This document shows positions 9,124-18,615 of a stretch of DNA of 54,443 nucleotides, in pieces. The translations under genes and the position numbers were made by a program. The notes under the pieces are model-generated. The model saw only the letters and a list, made by a program, of their open reading frames with translations. It did no database searches and was not told where the DNA came from. Source of the DNA: Bacteroidota bacterium (GTDB lineage Bacteria; Bacteroidota; Bacteroidia; Flavobacteriales; Flavobacteriaceae); assembly GCA_012522045.1 (NCBI GenBank), contig JAAYLC010000030.1, forward strand, positions 1-54,443. Reading direction: 5' to 3'. Each line of letters starts with the position of its first letter. The stretch's first letter is position 1.

Positions 9124-10242
9124 ATGAAATTCATTGTTTCCAGCTCCTATCTTTTAAAGCAATTACAAGTGTTGGGAGGCATTATAAACGCTTCAAATAC
9201 ACTTCCTATTCTCGATAATTTTCTATTCAATTTAGAAAACAACACGCTTACAGTTTCTGCATCAGATTTAGAGACTACAATTTCTTCTCAATTGGAAGTT
9301 GACAGTTCCCAAAACGGCACTCTTTGCATGAATGCCAAACTTCTTTTGGAAACGTTAAAAACCTTACCGGAACAACCACTGACTTTTACTGCTACAGATA
9401 ATCATACTGTGGAAATCAGTTCAAGTCAAGGAAAATATACGCTTGCTTATGCAGATGCCGATGATTTTCCAAAAGTTATCGAAATGGAAGACACTAATTC
9501 TTTAACGGTTCAGGGGGATATTTTAGCAAGTGCAATCAGTAAAACTATTTTTGCATCCGGAAATGACGATTTGCGTCCGGTGATGAGCGGCGTATTTTTT
9601 CAATTTTCTACCGAAAAACTAATCTTTGTGGCAACAGATGCGCATAAGTTGGTTAAATATGAGCGAACAGATGTCAGGGCTCCTGAAGATGCTGAATTTA
9701 TTATGCCTAAAAAACCGCTCAATTTACTGAAAAATATTCTCGCGGGGAAAGAAGAAATGGTCACCATCGAATATTCTGAAAGCAATGCAAAGTTTAGTTT
9801 TGAAAATACCGAGATGGTCTGCAGATTAATCGATGGAAAATATCCGAATTACGAAGCAGTGATTCCAAATGAAAATCCAAACAAACTGCTTATCAGCCGT
9901 ACACAGTTTTTAAATTCAGTAAGGAGAATTTCTATTTTCTCCAATAAAAGTACGCATCAAATCCGGCTTAAAATTGCAGGTGCCGAATTGAACATTTCTG
10001 CTGAAGACCACGATTTTAGCAATAAAGCAGAAGAGCGCTTGACATGTGATTATCAAGGTGATGACCTGCAAATCGGGTTTAACAGCAGATTCTTAACAGA
10101 AATGCTTGGAAATCTTGACAGCGATGACATTACCCTTGAAATGAGTTTACCGAATCGTGCAGGAATTTTAAAACCTGCTGATGGCTTAGATGAAGGGGAA
10201 GCAATTACGATGCTCGTGATGCCGGTAATGTTGGGAAGTTAA
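9124..10242 (+). CDS. dnaN: DNA polymerase III beta subunit (sliding clamp)
   Basis: The 372-residue processivity clamp, a ring-shaped dimer with three similar domains per subunit (about residues 1-120, 130-245 and 250-372). Typical segments are the start MKFIVSSSYLLKQLQVLGGII, NTLPILDNFLF, LETTISSQLEV, RPVMSGVFFQF, ATDAHKLVKYER, YPNYEAVIP and the C-terminal VMPVML, whose final strand forms the partner-binding pocket. Length and order are normal. It follows gldG by 118 bases with its own promoter-like sequence and is closed by a hairpin terminator. Confidence 0.97.
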   Translation: MKFIVSSSYLLKQLQVLGGIINASNTLPILDNFLFNLENNTLTVSASDLETTISSQLEVDSSQNGTLCMNAKLLLETLKTLPEQPLTFTATDNHTVEISSSQGKYTLAYADADDFPKVIEMEDTNSLTVQGDILASAISKTIFASGNDDLRPVMSGVFFQFSTEKLIFVATDAHKLVKYERTDVRAPEDAEFIMPKKPLNLLKNILAGKEEMVTIEYSESNAKFSFENTEMVCRLIDGKYPNYEAVIPNENPNKLLISRTQFLNSVRRISIFSNKSTHQIRLKIAGAELNISAEDHDFSNKAEERLTCDYQGDDLQIGFNSRFLTEMLGNLDSDDITLEMSLPNRAGILKPADGLDEGEAITMLVMPVMLGS

Positions 10243-10270
10243 GCAGAAAACTTTTTAAAATAATCTTTGA

Positions 10271-10307
10271 AAACCGTCTCAAAAATGAAAGTTGAGGCGG
10301 TTTTTTT
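10271..10307 (+). terminator. Rho-independent terminator of dnaN
   Basis: AAACCGTCTCAA (10271-10282) pairs with TTGAGGCGGTTT (10292-10303) with one G-T wobble, a 9-base loop and a run of T to 10307. It lies 28 bases after the dnaN stop codon. Confidence 0.85.
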
Positions 10308-10495
10308 ATGAATTGAATTTTATTCCTGATAAAATTATTCAAAACAACCTTACTTTTGACTTGATCTCATTACTGACTTCGCATTCATTCGGAGCTTTAA
10401 ATCGCAGTGAGAAATCCTATCTCCAAGGTTACAAATCCATAGTAAAATGATTATTTTACGGATACAATATAGCTATGTTTTAAATGGAAAATGAA
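10308..10495. other. Intergenic stretch between two terminators
   Basis: The gap between dnaN and the adhesin gene (10243-10552) holds a hairpin at each end and about 190 bases between them with no reading frame of note. Read on the minus strand, the middle (about 10370-10430) contains TTTCTCACTGCG and TCCGAATGAATGCG. These faintly resemble the short dispersed repeats with CGGAATGA that I recall from Bacteroidota intergenic regions. This resemblance is from memory and weak; nothing else is seen here. Confidence 0.25.
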
Positions 10496-10527
10496 AAAAG
10501 CCGTCTCAAAAATTTGAGACGGCTTTT
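10496..10527 (-). terminator. Strong hairpin terminator of the adhesin gene
   Basis: AAAAGCCGTCTCAAA (10496-10510) and TTTGAGACGGCTTTT (10513-10527) are a perfect 15-bp inverted repeat with a 2-base gap. It lies 26 bases beyond the adhesin stop codon on the minus strand. The A/T-flanked arms allow termination in either direction. Confidence 0.88.
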
Positions 10528-10552
10528 CATTACTATTAAATTATGATTCGGA

Positions 10553-13500
10553 TTATCGTTTCAAACTAAAGTGTCCTTTAATTTGTTTCGGCATATCGTG
10601 TTCCATATACTCAACACGGAACCAATAGTCGCTTGAAGGCATCGGGTTTCCGTTATGCGTACCGTCCCATCCTTCACCGCCGGGAACCAATTGCTTCAAC
10701 AATTTTCCATAACGGTCGAATATGTAGATTTTCGCATTTGGATCCAATTCACCCATTCCGTAGATGTTCCAAGTGTCGTTGTAATTATCACCGTTTGGTG
10801 TAAAGAACAACGGATAATCTACTACTCCTACTGGGATTCTCACACTTCCACAACCGTTTTTATCGCGGATGGTAATAATGTGTGAGCCCGCAGGAACATC
10901 GTAGAAAACAGTACCGTCTTGGAATGGTTCGTCGTTAAACTGGAACTCATATTCACCCAAACCTGATGCAGATACTTCAACAATATGAACACTTGAGAAA
11001 GCATCGGTAGTTGTGATTGCATTGTAAGTAAGTGGCGGTGAAGACAACACCACTGTGGCAGTTCCGATAGTCACACATCCGGATTCGATATGGGTTGCCG
11101 TAACAACATATTCTCCAGCTTCAGTTGCAATAATCGAAGGGCCTTCTTCTCCGGGAATAATCACACCGTTGTGTGTCCATTCGAAAGTAAATAACTCAGG
11201 ATCCAAGAACGTATCGATTAATGGTGGTGATGTTTCTCCAAACTCTTCAGTTAACGGGTTACCTTCAGCATCCACACACAATCTGTACTGATCTTCGAAA
11301 TAAATTTCCGGCAGCTCTTCTACCAATAGGATTACTTCGACGATTTCATAACACTGCGGCTCCCAAGGATTGTCCTCATTTGTTACACGTGCGTAAATTA
11401 TTTGTGGATTAATCACATTAATATAAGGCCATACAATCGGATTTTCTCCTGCAACCGCTTCATCGTAGCTTTCATAGAAATGCAATGAATAGATTGACGG
11501 ATCTTGATTGTTCAATATTTCATTTCTAAAGTCAACAACTTTTTGCAGACTGAAATCTTCTAGGTCAAATTCGGCAATTCCGTCGCTTGGCATTAAATTG
11601 TCACAAATCTTAAAGGGCTCTGCCGGTTCATTTGCTACAACACCTTCCATAACTCTCAAGAAGAAACTGCCTCCACTTACGAAACATTCAGTATCTCTAT
11701 TTTCGATTCGCACAAAGATTTCTTGTGGATTCGTTTGATTGAAGAATGCATCAGGAGTTACAATAGCATTGACTCCGTTATCAGCGTCATTTTGATCTTC
11801 ATAGAACTTGACATCAAAAACAAATGGACTCTGACCGTTTAAAATTTCTGGAATCTTTGTTGTTAAATCAAACAAGGCTCTTCCGTCTGTATCCAACTCA
11901 CAGATAATATAGTCTGAAATATCACCATCCAGAATCGGAAGCGGATTGACAATTAATAACAACTCTACAATGGTGTAGCAGCCGGTTTCAGAATTTGTTA
12001 CGCGAACGTAAATAATCTGTTGCGGAGTTTCCACATTTACGTAACTGCTCGGGTCAAGAATCGGATTGACATTGTCTTCCGCATCTTCATAGGTCAAGTG
12101 ATACGTGAAATCACCTACCTCTCCGTTTAGAATTTCAGCTTCTCTGATTGTCAAGTCGAATTCCATAAATCCGGTACCATCCACATCACAAAGCTCAATC
12201 GGTTCCGGAGCTTCAATATCCGGATTCGAATTTACTACCAATGTTAAAGTAGTATGAGAAGCACAACCGTTGTCTCCATCGACTACGCGTACATAAATGG
12301 TCTGTGGATTGGATGTATTTGTAAAGGCATAATCCGGATTAATAGGATTTATACCTTGTAAAGCATCGTCTTCATCTACATAATACTGAACATCCATACC
12401 CAATTGACCCAAAGTAAAGTCATTGTACATCGTGCTCAAATCAAATTCTGCGGTCTCTCCATCTCCACACACTTCCATTCTGAACGGTCCTCCAATTTCA
12501 GGAGCCATTTCAACAATGAGCGTCATTTTTCGAACAGTACCGCATTCAGTATCAGTATTCCCCAAGCGTACCCAAATATCTTGCGGATTGGATATGTTAA
12601 AGTAATTCTGAGGATCACTAATTGGCTGAATATTATCGATTGCACTTTGTTCAGTTTCATGATACGTGAGGTCAAAATCGGCCGGATTTTGAACACCGTA
12701 AATAACAGTTTCATTTACTGTCAAGTCAAACAAAATCCCGGTATCTATAAACGGATCTTCACTACAGACAACAATTTCCGGTAAAATAACGGGCACATCC
12801 GGGGTATCGTGAACGATCAATTCAAGTTCTACCACTGCAAAACATCCGGTTGTCGTAAATTCTGAACGTGCATAAACTGTTTGATTGTATGCAACCACGT
12901 TTGCGTAAGGACTGGTCAATGCAAATATTCCCAAATTGGCGTCACTTAATGTTTCGTGATACGTCACTACTGTATTAGGCTCATTATTTCTGATATATTG
13001 CGTTGCCAATTCCAAATCAAACCATGCAAATCCATCACTGCTCGGATCACAAACCTCTAAAGGTTCAGGTTCTCTTGGAGAAGGTTGCGGATTTACGATA
13101 AGCGTTAATGTATATCCTTCGGTTATTACACAACCTTCCGAACTTTCTGCACGAATGTAGATTGTCAGGTTATTGATAATGTTTGTATAAAGTGCAGGCA
13201 ATGGATTAATTCCGGCGTCTGCATCTGCTTGTGTTTCGTGATACGTGATAGAAATACTCGTATCGCCGCCTGTAATTTGAGAAGTTGCCATATTCAAATT
13301 AAACTCCTCAATTCCATCATTCGGATTATTCACATCACACAATTCCAATGGATCGGGATGGAAAATATTAGGCATATCAACAACAGATATTTCAAACTCC
13401 ACCTGATTTGAGCAACCGTTATCGTCATCACTTACCACCACATAAATGGTTTGTGGATTGGTGATGCTTGTATAAGCAGTCGGTACAGGAATCGAATTGT

Positions 13501-16500
13501 TATTGTTAAGATCTGTCAATGTTGCAAAATATCTTATCGTATAATCCGAAGGATTTGGAATGTTGATCATCACCTGAGGCTCCACCACAGTCAAGTCAAA
13601 CAAACCGGTACCATTTCCGTTAAAGTCACATTCAACCAAGTCATCCGGAGCTTCAATTTGCGGACTATCCAATACTTTCAATTCCAATTCCACCACACTG
13701 TAACAGGCCACACCGGCAGATTCTACGCGCGCATAAATAATTTGCAAATACGGTACAGTATTGTAGAATGGACTTGCCAAAGGAAGCACATTGTTATTTG
13801 CATCTGCCAAGGTAACGTGGTAAGTTACATTTACTCCGGCTACACCACCCGTGATTTGAAGATCAGCATCGGTCAAAGTGAAAGAACCGAGACCATCATT
13901 ATCTTCATCACAATAGGTCAATGGATCAGGAATATTGGCAACAGGCGCTTCGTTCACTTGTAAATCAAGCGGTGCAACTGCGTAACATCCGGTGGTTTTA
14001 TCTTCAATTCTCACATAAATCGTCTGATTGTATGGAGTTGTATTCGTAAACGGAGAATTTAATTGATCGCCGGGGTTTCCGGTATGGGCTTCTGAATCTG
14101 TCAAATAATAAGTCACATCAAGATTCGGATCGTTTCCGGTAATTTGTGTTGTTGCAAGCGACAAATCAAACGGAACCATTCCCGTTCCGGAACCGGTATC
14201 ACAAACAATCAATGGTTGTGGCGGATTGAATGCAACAGGATCATGGAACATCAGATTAAACTGACCGACACTGTAACAACCTCCACCAACTGTGTACTCT
14301 ACACGAACGTAAATCACCTCATTTCCTGTACTCGGATAAGCAGTAGGATCCGCAATCGGATTTGTAGCGTTGTTAGCATCAGCTGATGAATTGTGATATG
14401 TAATATCTACAGAACCCGGAGCAATTGTATTTAAAATTTCAGGCTCTTTTAAAGTCAAATCGAAATCTTCTGTGCCATCTCCGTCGTTATCACACAGTTT
14501 CAAATCAGTGATTGGATCGGTAATTGGCGGATTGCTAACCACTTCAAGGTCAAAATTTCCTGTTGCATAACATCCTGTTACATCGTCTTCTATTCTGAAA
14601 TAAATAGTTTGCGGATTGCTCGTGTTTGTATAAGGCGTTGGAAGCGCATTGGTCGTTCCTCCTGCATCAGCCGCAGCCTGAGAAGTATAGAAATTAACTG
14701 TAAATCCGGTTTGTCCGTTGAGGATTTCAGCTTCAGGAACTGTCAAATCAAACGGAGCTGTTCCGTTGCCTGAAGTATCACACAGCAACATATCATTTAC
14801 CATTCCCGGTTCAGGATTCGGATTGACAATTAAATCAAACTCCGTAATGATAAAACAATCAGTCGCTGAATCTTCTATTCGTACGTATATTGTTTGAGGA
14901 TTACTTGTATTCGTATGATTTAATGGCAAAGCAGAGACTCCGGTTTCAGCATCTGTTTCATCAGCGTGGAAAGTAACATCTAAATTCGGGTCGTTGTTCG
15001 TCATTTGAGTGACCATGGTGTTCAGATCAAATTGGGTGAACCCATCAGCGACCGCATCGTCACACAGTTCATAATGCGTTGGAATATTAAAATTAATTTC
15101 CGGATGAATAACTATATCAAAGGAAACAACTATGAAGCAATCGTCAGGACCTGTGACCCTTATGTAGATGGTATCTGTTTGTCCGGGACTTATATTTGCT
15201 ATATAGGCATCAGGATCTGAGATTTCATTTTGAGGAATTATTTGGGCATCATCGTAATAAGTCCATGAATAATCAGAAACAGGAGACAAGTTAGATGGCA
15301 AATAAGTTTCTACTTCTGTCAAATCAAATTCATAATCCGTAAGTGCTGGATCCGGACACAATTCCAAAGGTCCCACTACCACATCAAAATCTGAAGGAAC
15401 ATCAGGAGCTTGCCCTGCAAATAATTCAAACATAACCACATCATAACAATCCTCTGGTTGAGGACCGGCGTTTAATCCCGCCCAGTTAAAATCCAAACGG
15501 GCATAAATATCGTAAGTTCCAGGTGAATTAACAGTATATGCAGAAGTCGTCTGTCCAGTTCCTGTAGAAGGGATTGCCCCTACTCCAGCATGAGCATCAG
15601 CTTCTGAAGTATAATAACTGACACTGTATTCGTGTGGCAGATAATTGGCACCGATGATTGAATCTTGCAGTGTTAAATCAAATGTAGCCTGAGTCATGGT
15701 GGGGTCATTGTTACACACCGCCATATCAGGTGGACAAGCAGCTACGGGGCAGAATTTGAATATATCCACCATAGACTTTAATGGAAAATCATATATCAAC
15801 CCGCAATTCATTTCATAAATAGTAGTCGCTTCAACCGAAAAATATCCATACAATGGAGTTCCCTGATTAAAATCCCGCGGATAATCCACTTCATAACAAA
15901 ATGATGATGTTGTGCTACTATTTAACGTAGTGGTCTGTCCTACTTGCGTGTTGTTTTTAAAAATTTTAAGTTCAACTGTACCCGGGGTTATGGTTCCATT
16001 GTTTCCAGGTGCAATAATTGGGGTGGAGAATGTTCCACATACTTCAATAGGGAACACGGGATTTAAAACCGGAACTGCAGGAGAACAATTGTCTGAGTCA
16101 ATCTCTTCTATGAGAGAGCATGGTTCATAATCCGGATCAGAAACAGCATTTTCTACAGGTTCAACTGCCAAATAACCAAATGAAGGACTACTACAAATAT
16201 CCGGTCCATCATCCCCTACATAAATATTATCCACATAAACATAACTGAAGTGAAAATCGGGTTGACAAGTAGAAGCTGAAAATTCCACTCTGATTTTTTG
16301 ACCTTGGACTTCTCTAGTGTTCATTTTAACACAAGACCAGTTTGAGTATAATAAAGTATATGGAGAGCCCGGAAGATTTGGTTCCTCATTGAGAATACAG
16401 TCACCATTATTAGCTTTAATACAACGCTCCTCTATAACATTATTATTCATATCATATACTTTTACCTGAAAGAAAGGTTCTGTTTGAGTAGGTATATGGT

Positions 16501-18016
16501 GTACCGGATTTTCCATTAGAATTGCAAAATCGAAAGCAAGTACTTCTCCGGCAATCATTTCTTTACGCATGGTAACAATACCACTATTCTGAGATGTGTT
16601 TGGAATATTTCTGTTTAAGCGCATCGAAAATTTAGAACACGTATCTCCTAAAGGACTAGTTCGTGGAAATGGAATTCCCATACACATTAAAGTAGGATCA
16701 TTTCCAGCCGTTACAATGGAAGCATAAGTAGAGTATTGAGTACAAGCTGATGGCGATTCCGGTGGCCCGAGGGCGATAGGGTTATTATAAAGAAAAGTGA
16801 TATTACACACTTGAAAGTTAGGGTAATTTCCAGATATTGGATTATGGAAAATAGTAACCCCTGTAGTATCTGCTTCTCCATCTTGAGTTTCAAAACCAGT
16901 ATTTTTTGCACAGGCGCAAGTACGTTCTTCCACTATCACTTCCAAGGGTTCGCTTTCACATCCATTTATGGTTTGAGTTACATAGTAAATTTCACCATCC
17001 TCCAAAAAAGTACTTGAAGGCAAACTTGTCATTGTACTATCATACCATTTCAAATTTTGACCACATATTGTCAAATCAGAAAGCATATCTCCAGGAAAAG
17101 AAATCATACCCGAAGCAGCATAAGTATCTCCAGTACAGAAGAAATATTCATTTTGTCCGGATGGCGGTTCTACTTTATATTCTATGATAACTGGCAACAA
17201 ATCAGGACAATTTGGGTCATTAAAGCCGGCATAATAAGTTGTATTTCCTTCTACTATGGTATTTCCCGAAATGGAATTGTTTCCTGCCGGATCGTCATAC
17301 CAAGAATGATTGTTCCCGGGCAGTCCCAAATCATCCAAAGTCGTATTGGCACCATGACAATATTGGTCATAGATCCACGCTCCGGTTAAAATGGTAAAGT
17401 TCTGTACCGTCGCAGGGCATCCTCCTTGAGAAGTATTTGTCGTAGCAGAAAAATCATAGCGTTTGTTGGGCTCGCCATTAAAATAAGTTGGGTTGTAACC
17501 CCACTGAAAGTTAGGATTACCTAAACCACTGTCAAAATACAACGGTTCGCCCCAAGGATTAGCTGTTCCGGTTTTTCGCCAGATAGGTTGATCTACAAGC
17601 GTATCTCCGTTTATATCCAAAGCATAGATAGTTACAATATCTGACGGATCGACTACAAATATATTATCTCCAAGATTGATACACGATTTCGGACTTACGT
17701 CAAAATGTATCGACTGTAGTTTGACAGTAATAGGAATCAAATTACTCTCCGTACAAACGCCGCCGGGTTCTGTGTTGCTTACATAATAAGTGGTCCCGTG
17801 AACAATGGGTGTGGTTCCCGGGAGTGGTGGATTTGATGCTGTAGCATCGTCATACCAAGTTAAATCACCGGTAGCCGTAACGGTTAAATCATCTAATATC
17901 GGAGAAGCACCGGTACAGAAATACTGCGGACTGTCTGCTACCGGATCAGGACATTGTTGGGAATAAATGAATAATGGTAGAAATATAAAGAAAGCTATTA
18001 GCGTATTTTTTTTCAT
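10553..18016 (-). CDS. Giant T9SS type B sorting-domain repeat protein (adhesin-like)
   Basis: A secreted or surface protein of 2487 residues. A signal peptide occupies residues 1-20 (MKKNTLIAFFIFLPLFIYSQ). Three Ig-like modules of about 75-90 residues, each with FCTG/YCHG and WYD motifs, fill much of the first 370. A beta-rich region around 370-610 resembles a jelly-roll, ending FSYVYVDNIYVGDDG. About fifteen imperfect repeats of about 97 residues run from roughly 760 to 2230, then come one or two Ig/PKD-like modules. The last ~88 residues are the gliding-motility-associated C-terminal domain (FFTPNGDNYNDTWNIYG, IYIFDRYGKLLKQ, GWDGTHNGNPMPSSDYWF, ending GHFSLKR), which directs type IX secretion. 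The protein is very acidic. No PorP/SprF-like partner lies nearby in the window. Adhesion is inferred from architecture; the ligand is unknown. Confidence 0.93.
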   Translation of the reverse strand: MKKNTLIAFFIFLPLFIYSQQCPDPVADSPQYFCTGASPILDDLTVTATGDLTWYDDATASNPPLPGTTPIVHGTTYYVSNTEPGGVCTESNLIPITVKLQSIHFDVSPKSCINLGDNIFVVDPSDIVTIYALDINGDTLVDQPIWRKTGTANPWGEPLYFDSGLGNPNFQWGYNPTYFNGEPNKRYDFSATTNTSQGGCPATVQNFTILTGAWIYDQYCHGANTTLDDLGLPGNNHSWYDDPAGNNSISGNTIVEGNTTYYAGFNDPNCPDLLPVIIEYKVEPPSGQNEYFFCTGDTYAASGMISFPGDMLSDLTICGQNLKWYDSTMTSLPSSTFLEDGEIYYVTQTINGCESEPLEVIVEERTCACAKNTGFETQDGEADTTGVTIFHNPISGNYPNFQVCNITFLYNNPIALGPPESPSACTQYSTYASIVTAGNDPTLMCMGIPFPRTSPLGDTCSKFSMRLNRNIPNTSQNSGIVTMRKEMIAGEVLAFDFAILMENPVHHIPTQTEPFFQVKVYDMNNNVIEERCIKANNGDCILNEEPNLPGSPYTLLYSNWSCVKMNTREVQGQKIRVEFSASTCQPDFHFSYVYVDNIYVGDDGPDICSSPSFGYLAVEPVENAVSDPDYEPCSLIEEIDSDNCSPAVPVLNPVFPIEVCGTFSTPIIAPGNNGTITPGTVELKIFKNNTQVGQTTTLNSSTTSSFCYEVDYPRDFNQGTPLYGYFSVEATTIYEMNCGLIYDFPLKSMVDIFKFCPVAACPPDMAVCNNDPTMTQATFDLTLQDSIIGANYLPHEYSVSYYTSEADAHAGVGAIPSTGTGQTTSAYTVNSPGTYDIYARLDFNWAGLNAGPQPEDCYDVVMFELFAGQAPDVPSDFDVVVGPLELCPDPALTDYEFDLTEVETYLPSNLSPVSDYSWTYYDDAQIIPQNEISDPDAYIANISPGQTDTIYIRVTGPDDCFIVVSFDIVIHPEINFNIPTHYELCDDAVADGFTQFDLNTMVTQMTNNDPNLDVTFHADETDAETGVSALPLNHTNTSNPQTIYVRIEDSATDCFIITEFDLIVNPNPEPGMVNDMLLCDTSGNGTAPFDLTVPEAEILNGQTGFTVNFYTSQAAADAGGTTNALPTPYTNTSNPQTIYFRIEDDVTGCYATGNFDLEVVSNPPITDPITDLKLCDNDGDGTEDFDLTLKEPEILNTIAPGSVDITYHNSSADANNATNPIADPTAYPSTGNEVIYVRVEYTVGGGCYSVGQFNLMFHDPVAFNPPQPLIVCDTGSGTGMVPFDLSLATTQITGNDPNLDVTYYLTDSEAHTGNPGDQLNSPFTNTTPYNQTIYVRIEDKTTGCYAVAPLDLQVNEAPVANIPDPLTYCDEDNDGLGSFTLTDADLQITGGVAGVNVTYHVTLADANNNVLPLASPFYNTVPYLQIIYARVESAGVACYSVVELELKVLDSPQIEAPDDLVECDFNGNGTGLFDLTVVEPQVMINIPNPSDYTIRYFATLTDLNNNNSIPVPTAYTSITNPQTIYVVVSDDDNGCSNQVEFEISVVDMPNIFHPDPLELCDVNNPNDGIEEFNLNMATSQITGGDTSISITYHETQADADAGINPLPALYTNIINNLTIYIRAESSEGCVITEGYTLTLIVNPQPSPREPEPLEVCDPSSDGFAWFDLELATQYIRNNEPNTVVTYHETLSDANLGIFALTSPYANVVAYNQTVYARSEFTTTGCFAVVELELIVHDTPDVPVILPEIVVCSEDPFIDTGILFDLTVNETVIYGVQNPADFDLTYHETEQSAIDNIQPISDPQNYFNISNPQDIWVRLGNTDTECGTVRKMTLIVEMAPEIGGPFRMEVCGDGETAEFDLSTMYNDFTLGQLGMDVQYYVDEDDALQGINPINPDYAFTNTSNPQTIYVRVVDGDNGCASHTTLTLVVNSNPDIEAPEPIELCDVDGTGFMEFDLTIREAEILNGEVGDFTYHLTYEDAEDNVNPILDPSSYVNVETPQQIIYVRVTNSETGCYTIVELLLIVNPLPILDGDISDYIICELDTDGRALFDLTTKIPEILNGQSPFVFDVKFYEDQNDADNGVNAIVTPDAFFNQTNPQEIFVRIENRDTECFVSGGSFFLRVMEGVVANEPAEPFKICDNLMPSDGIAEFDLEDFSLQKVVDFRNEILNNQDPSIYSLHFYESYDEAVAGENPIVWPYINVINPQIIYARVTNEDNPWEPQCYEIVEVILLVEELPEIYFEDQYRLCVDAEGNPLTEEFGETSPPLIDTFLDPELFTFEWTHNGVIIPGEEGPSIIATEAGEYVVTATHIESGCVTIGTATVVLSSPPLTYNAITTTDAFSSVHIVEVSASGLGEYEFQFNDEPFQDGTVFYDVPAGSHIITIRDKNGCGSVRIPVGVVDYPLFFTPNGDNYNDTWNIYGMGELDPNAKIYIFDRYGKLLKQLVPGGEGWDGTHNGNPMPSSDYWFRVEYMEHDMPKQIKGHFSLKR
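11310..15740 (-). repeat. About 15 protein-level tandem repeats in the adhesin
   Basis: Each unit is about 97 residues and follows the pattern LCD-x-DGDG-x-x-FDLT-x-x-x-x-x-IL, then TYH/YY-x-T-x-ADA, NPI or LP, a YTNxxNPQTIYVR strand, and TGCYxVxxFxLxV before a Pro-rich linker. Two Cys per unit, one in LCD and one in GCY, are kept in nearly all copies, suggesting one disulfide per module. The units are diverged in DNA, so they are old duplications, not recent slippage. Boundaries are approximate. Confidence 0.85.
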
Positions 18017-18025
18017 GGGGAACGA

Positions 18026-18154
18026 TTAGTTTTGGGAAAATAAAAGTTTTAATCTTGATGTGTTTGAGGAACATAAATTGTTACCAAAAAATAAATATTC
18101 CGTTTTCTTTTGCTTCAAAACGGTTTCAACTCTGCTTATATTGTTGTAATTCAT
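18026..18154 (-). CDS. Possible 42-residue leader ORF before the adhesin
   Basis: Inside the predicted adhesin leader, an ATG at 18154 opens 42 codons (MNYNNISRVETVLKQKK...) ending with TAA at 18028-18026, nine bases before the adhesin ATG and in the same frame. A purine-rich GAAGGTGG lies about 5 bases before the ATG, unusual because Bacteroidota rarely use Shine-Dalgarno pairing. The sequence is basic, has no signal peptide and is not recognised. It could be a regulatory leader peptide or chance. Confidence 0.2.
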   Translation of the reverse strand: MNYNNISRVETVLKQKKTEYLFFGNNLCSSNTSRLKLLFSQN

Positions 18155-18220
18155 AATAACCACCTTCTTTTTTAACGCATTTTTTATTTAACTAATATCC
18201 TAAAGGTTTGTTAAGGCTGT

Positions 18221-18252
18221 CAAATATACTAAAAAAACTCTGTCATTATCAA
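18221..18252 (-). promoter_or_regulatory. Promoter of the adhesin gene
   Basis: Minus-strand TTG (18252-18250), a 21-base spacer and TATATTTG (18228-18221) match the consensus fully. Initiation near 18214 would give an unusually long leader of about 200 bases before the start codon. Confidence 0.55.
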
Positions 18253-18554
18253 AATTTATCTCTTTTCGCAGCTGCTGAACAAACCCTTTCTAATCGTAAA
18301 GGTAAGTAACAAAACCACAAAAAGCCCAATGACAACTTAGAATCTCTTTAATACAATTTTAATAAGTCGGAAAATTAAAAAATTTTGTGAAATACACACA
18401 ATACAAACGGGAAAGTTTCTGCTTAATTCACTTTAACAAAAAAGCAACTCCAATCTCTTAATAGTGAAATACATATAAAATTCGACTCCTGACTTCAACA
18501 TGAATTTGTGTTATATTTATGAAATAATTTAAGAAAAGGACGCTTTTGTTGAAC

Positions 18555-18584
18555 GAAAAAAACCCGAAATCTGCATAATTTCAG
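18555..18584 (-). terminator. Terminator of ftsY
   Basis: On the minus strand CTGAAAT (18584-18578) pairs with ATTTCGG (18570-18564), with one wobble and a 7-base loop. It is followed by G and seven T. It lies about 32 bases after the ftsY stop. Confidence 0.65.
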
Positions 18585-18615
18585 AACTCAATTTAAACTA
18601 AAGGAAGAATTGTCT

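Larger units (their letters stand above)
18017..18615. other. 600-base AT-rich gap between the adhesin and ftsY
   Basis: The gap holds, from right to left, the ftsY terminator (18555-18584), about 300 bases in which I see nothing definite, a full promoter for the adhesin (18221-18252), and a leader of roughly 200 bases with a 42-codon reading frame. No RNA gene or mobile element is recognised. Confidence 0.6.

Noticed and set aside
13451-13963. 170-codon frame opposite the adhesin repeats
   Set aside because: It arises from the repetitive codon pattern of the adhesin on the other strand.
11310-15740. CRISPR or satellite-like DNA repeat
   Set aside because: The periodicity is only in the protein; the DNA copies are diverged and part of one long reading frame.
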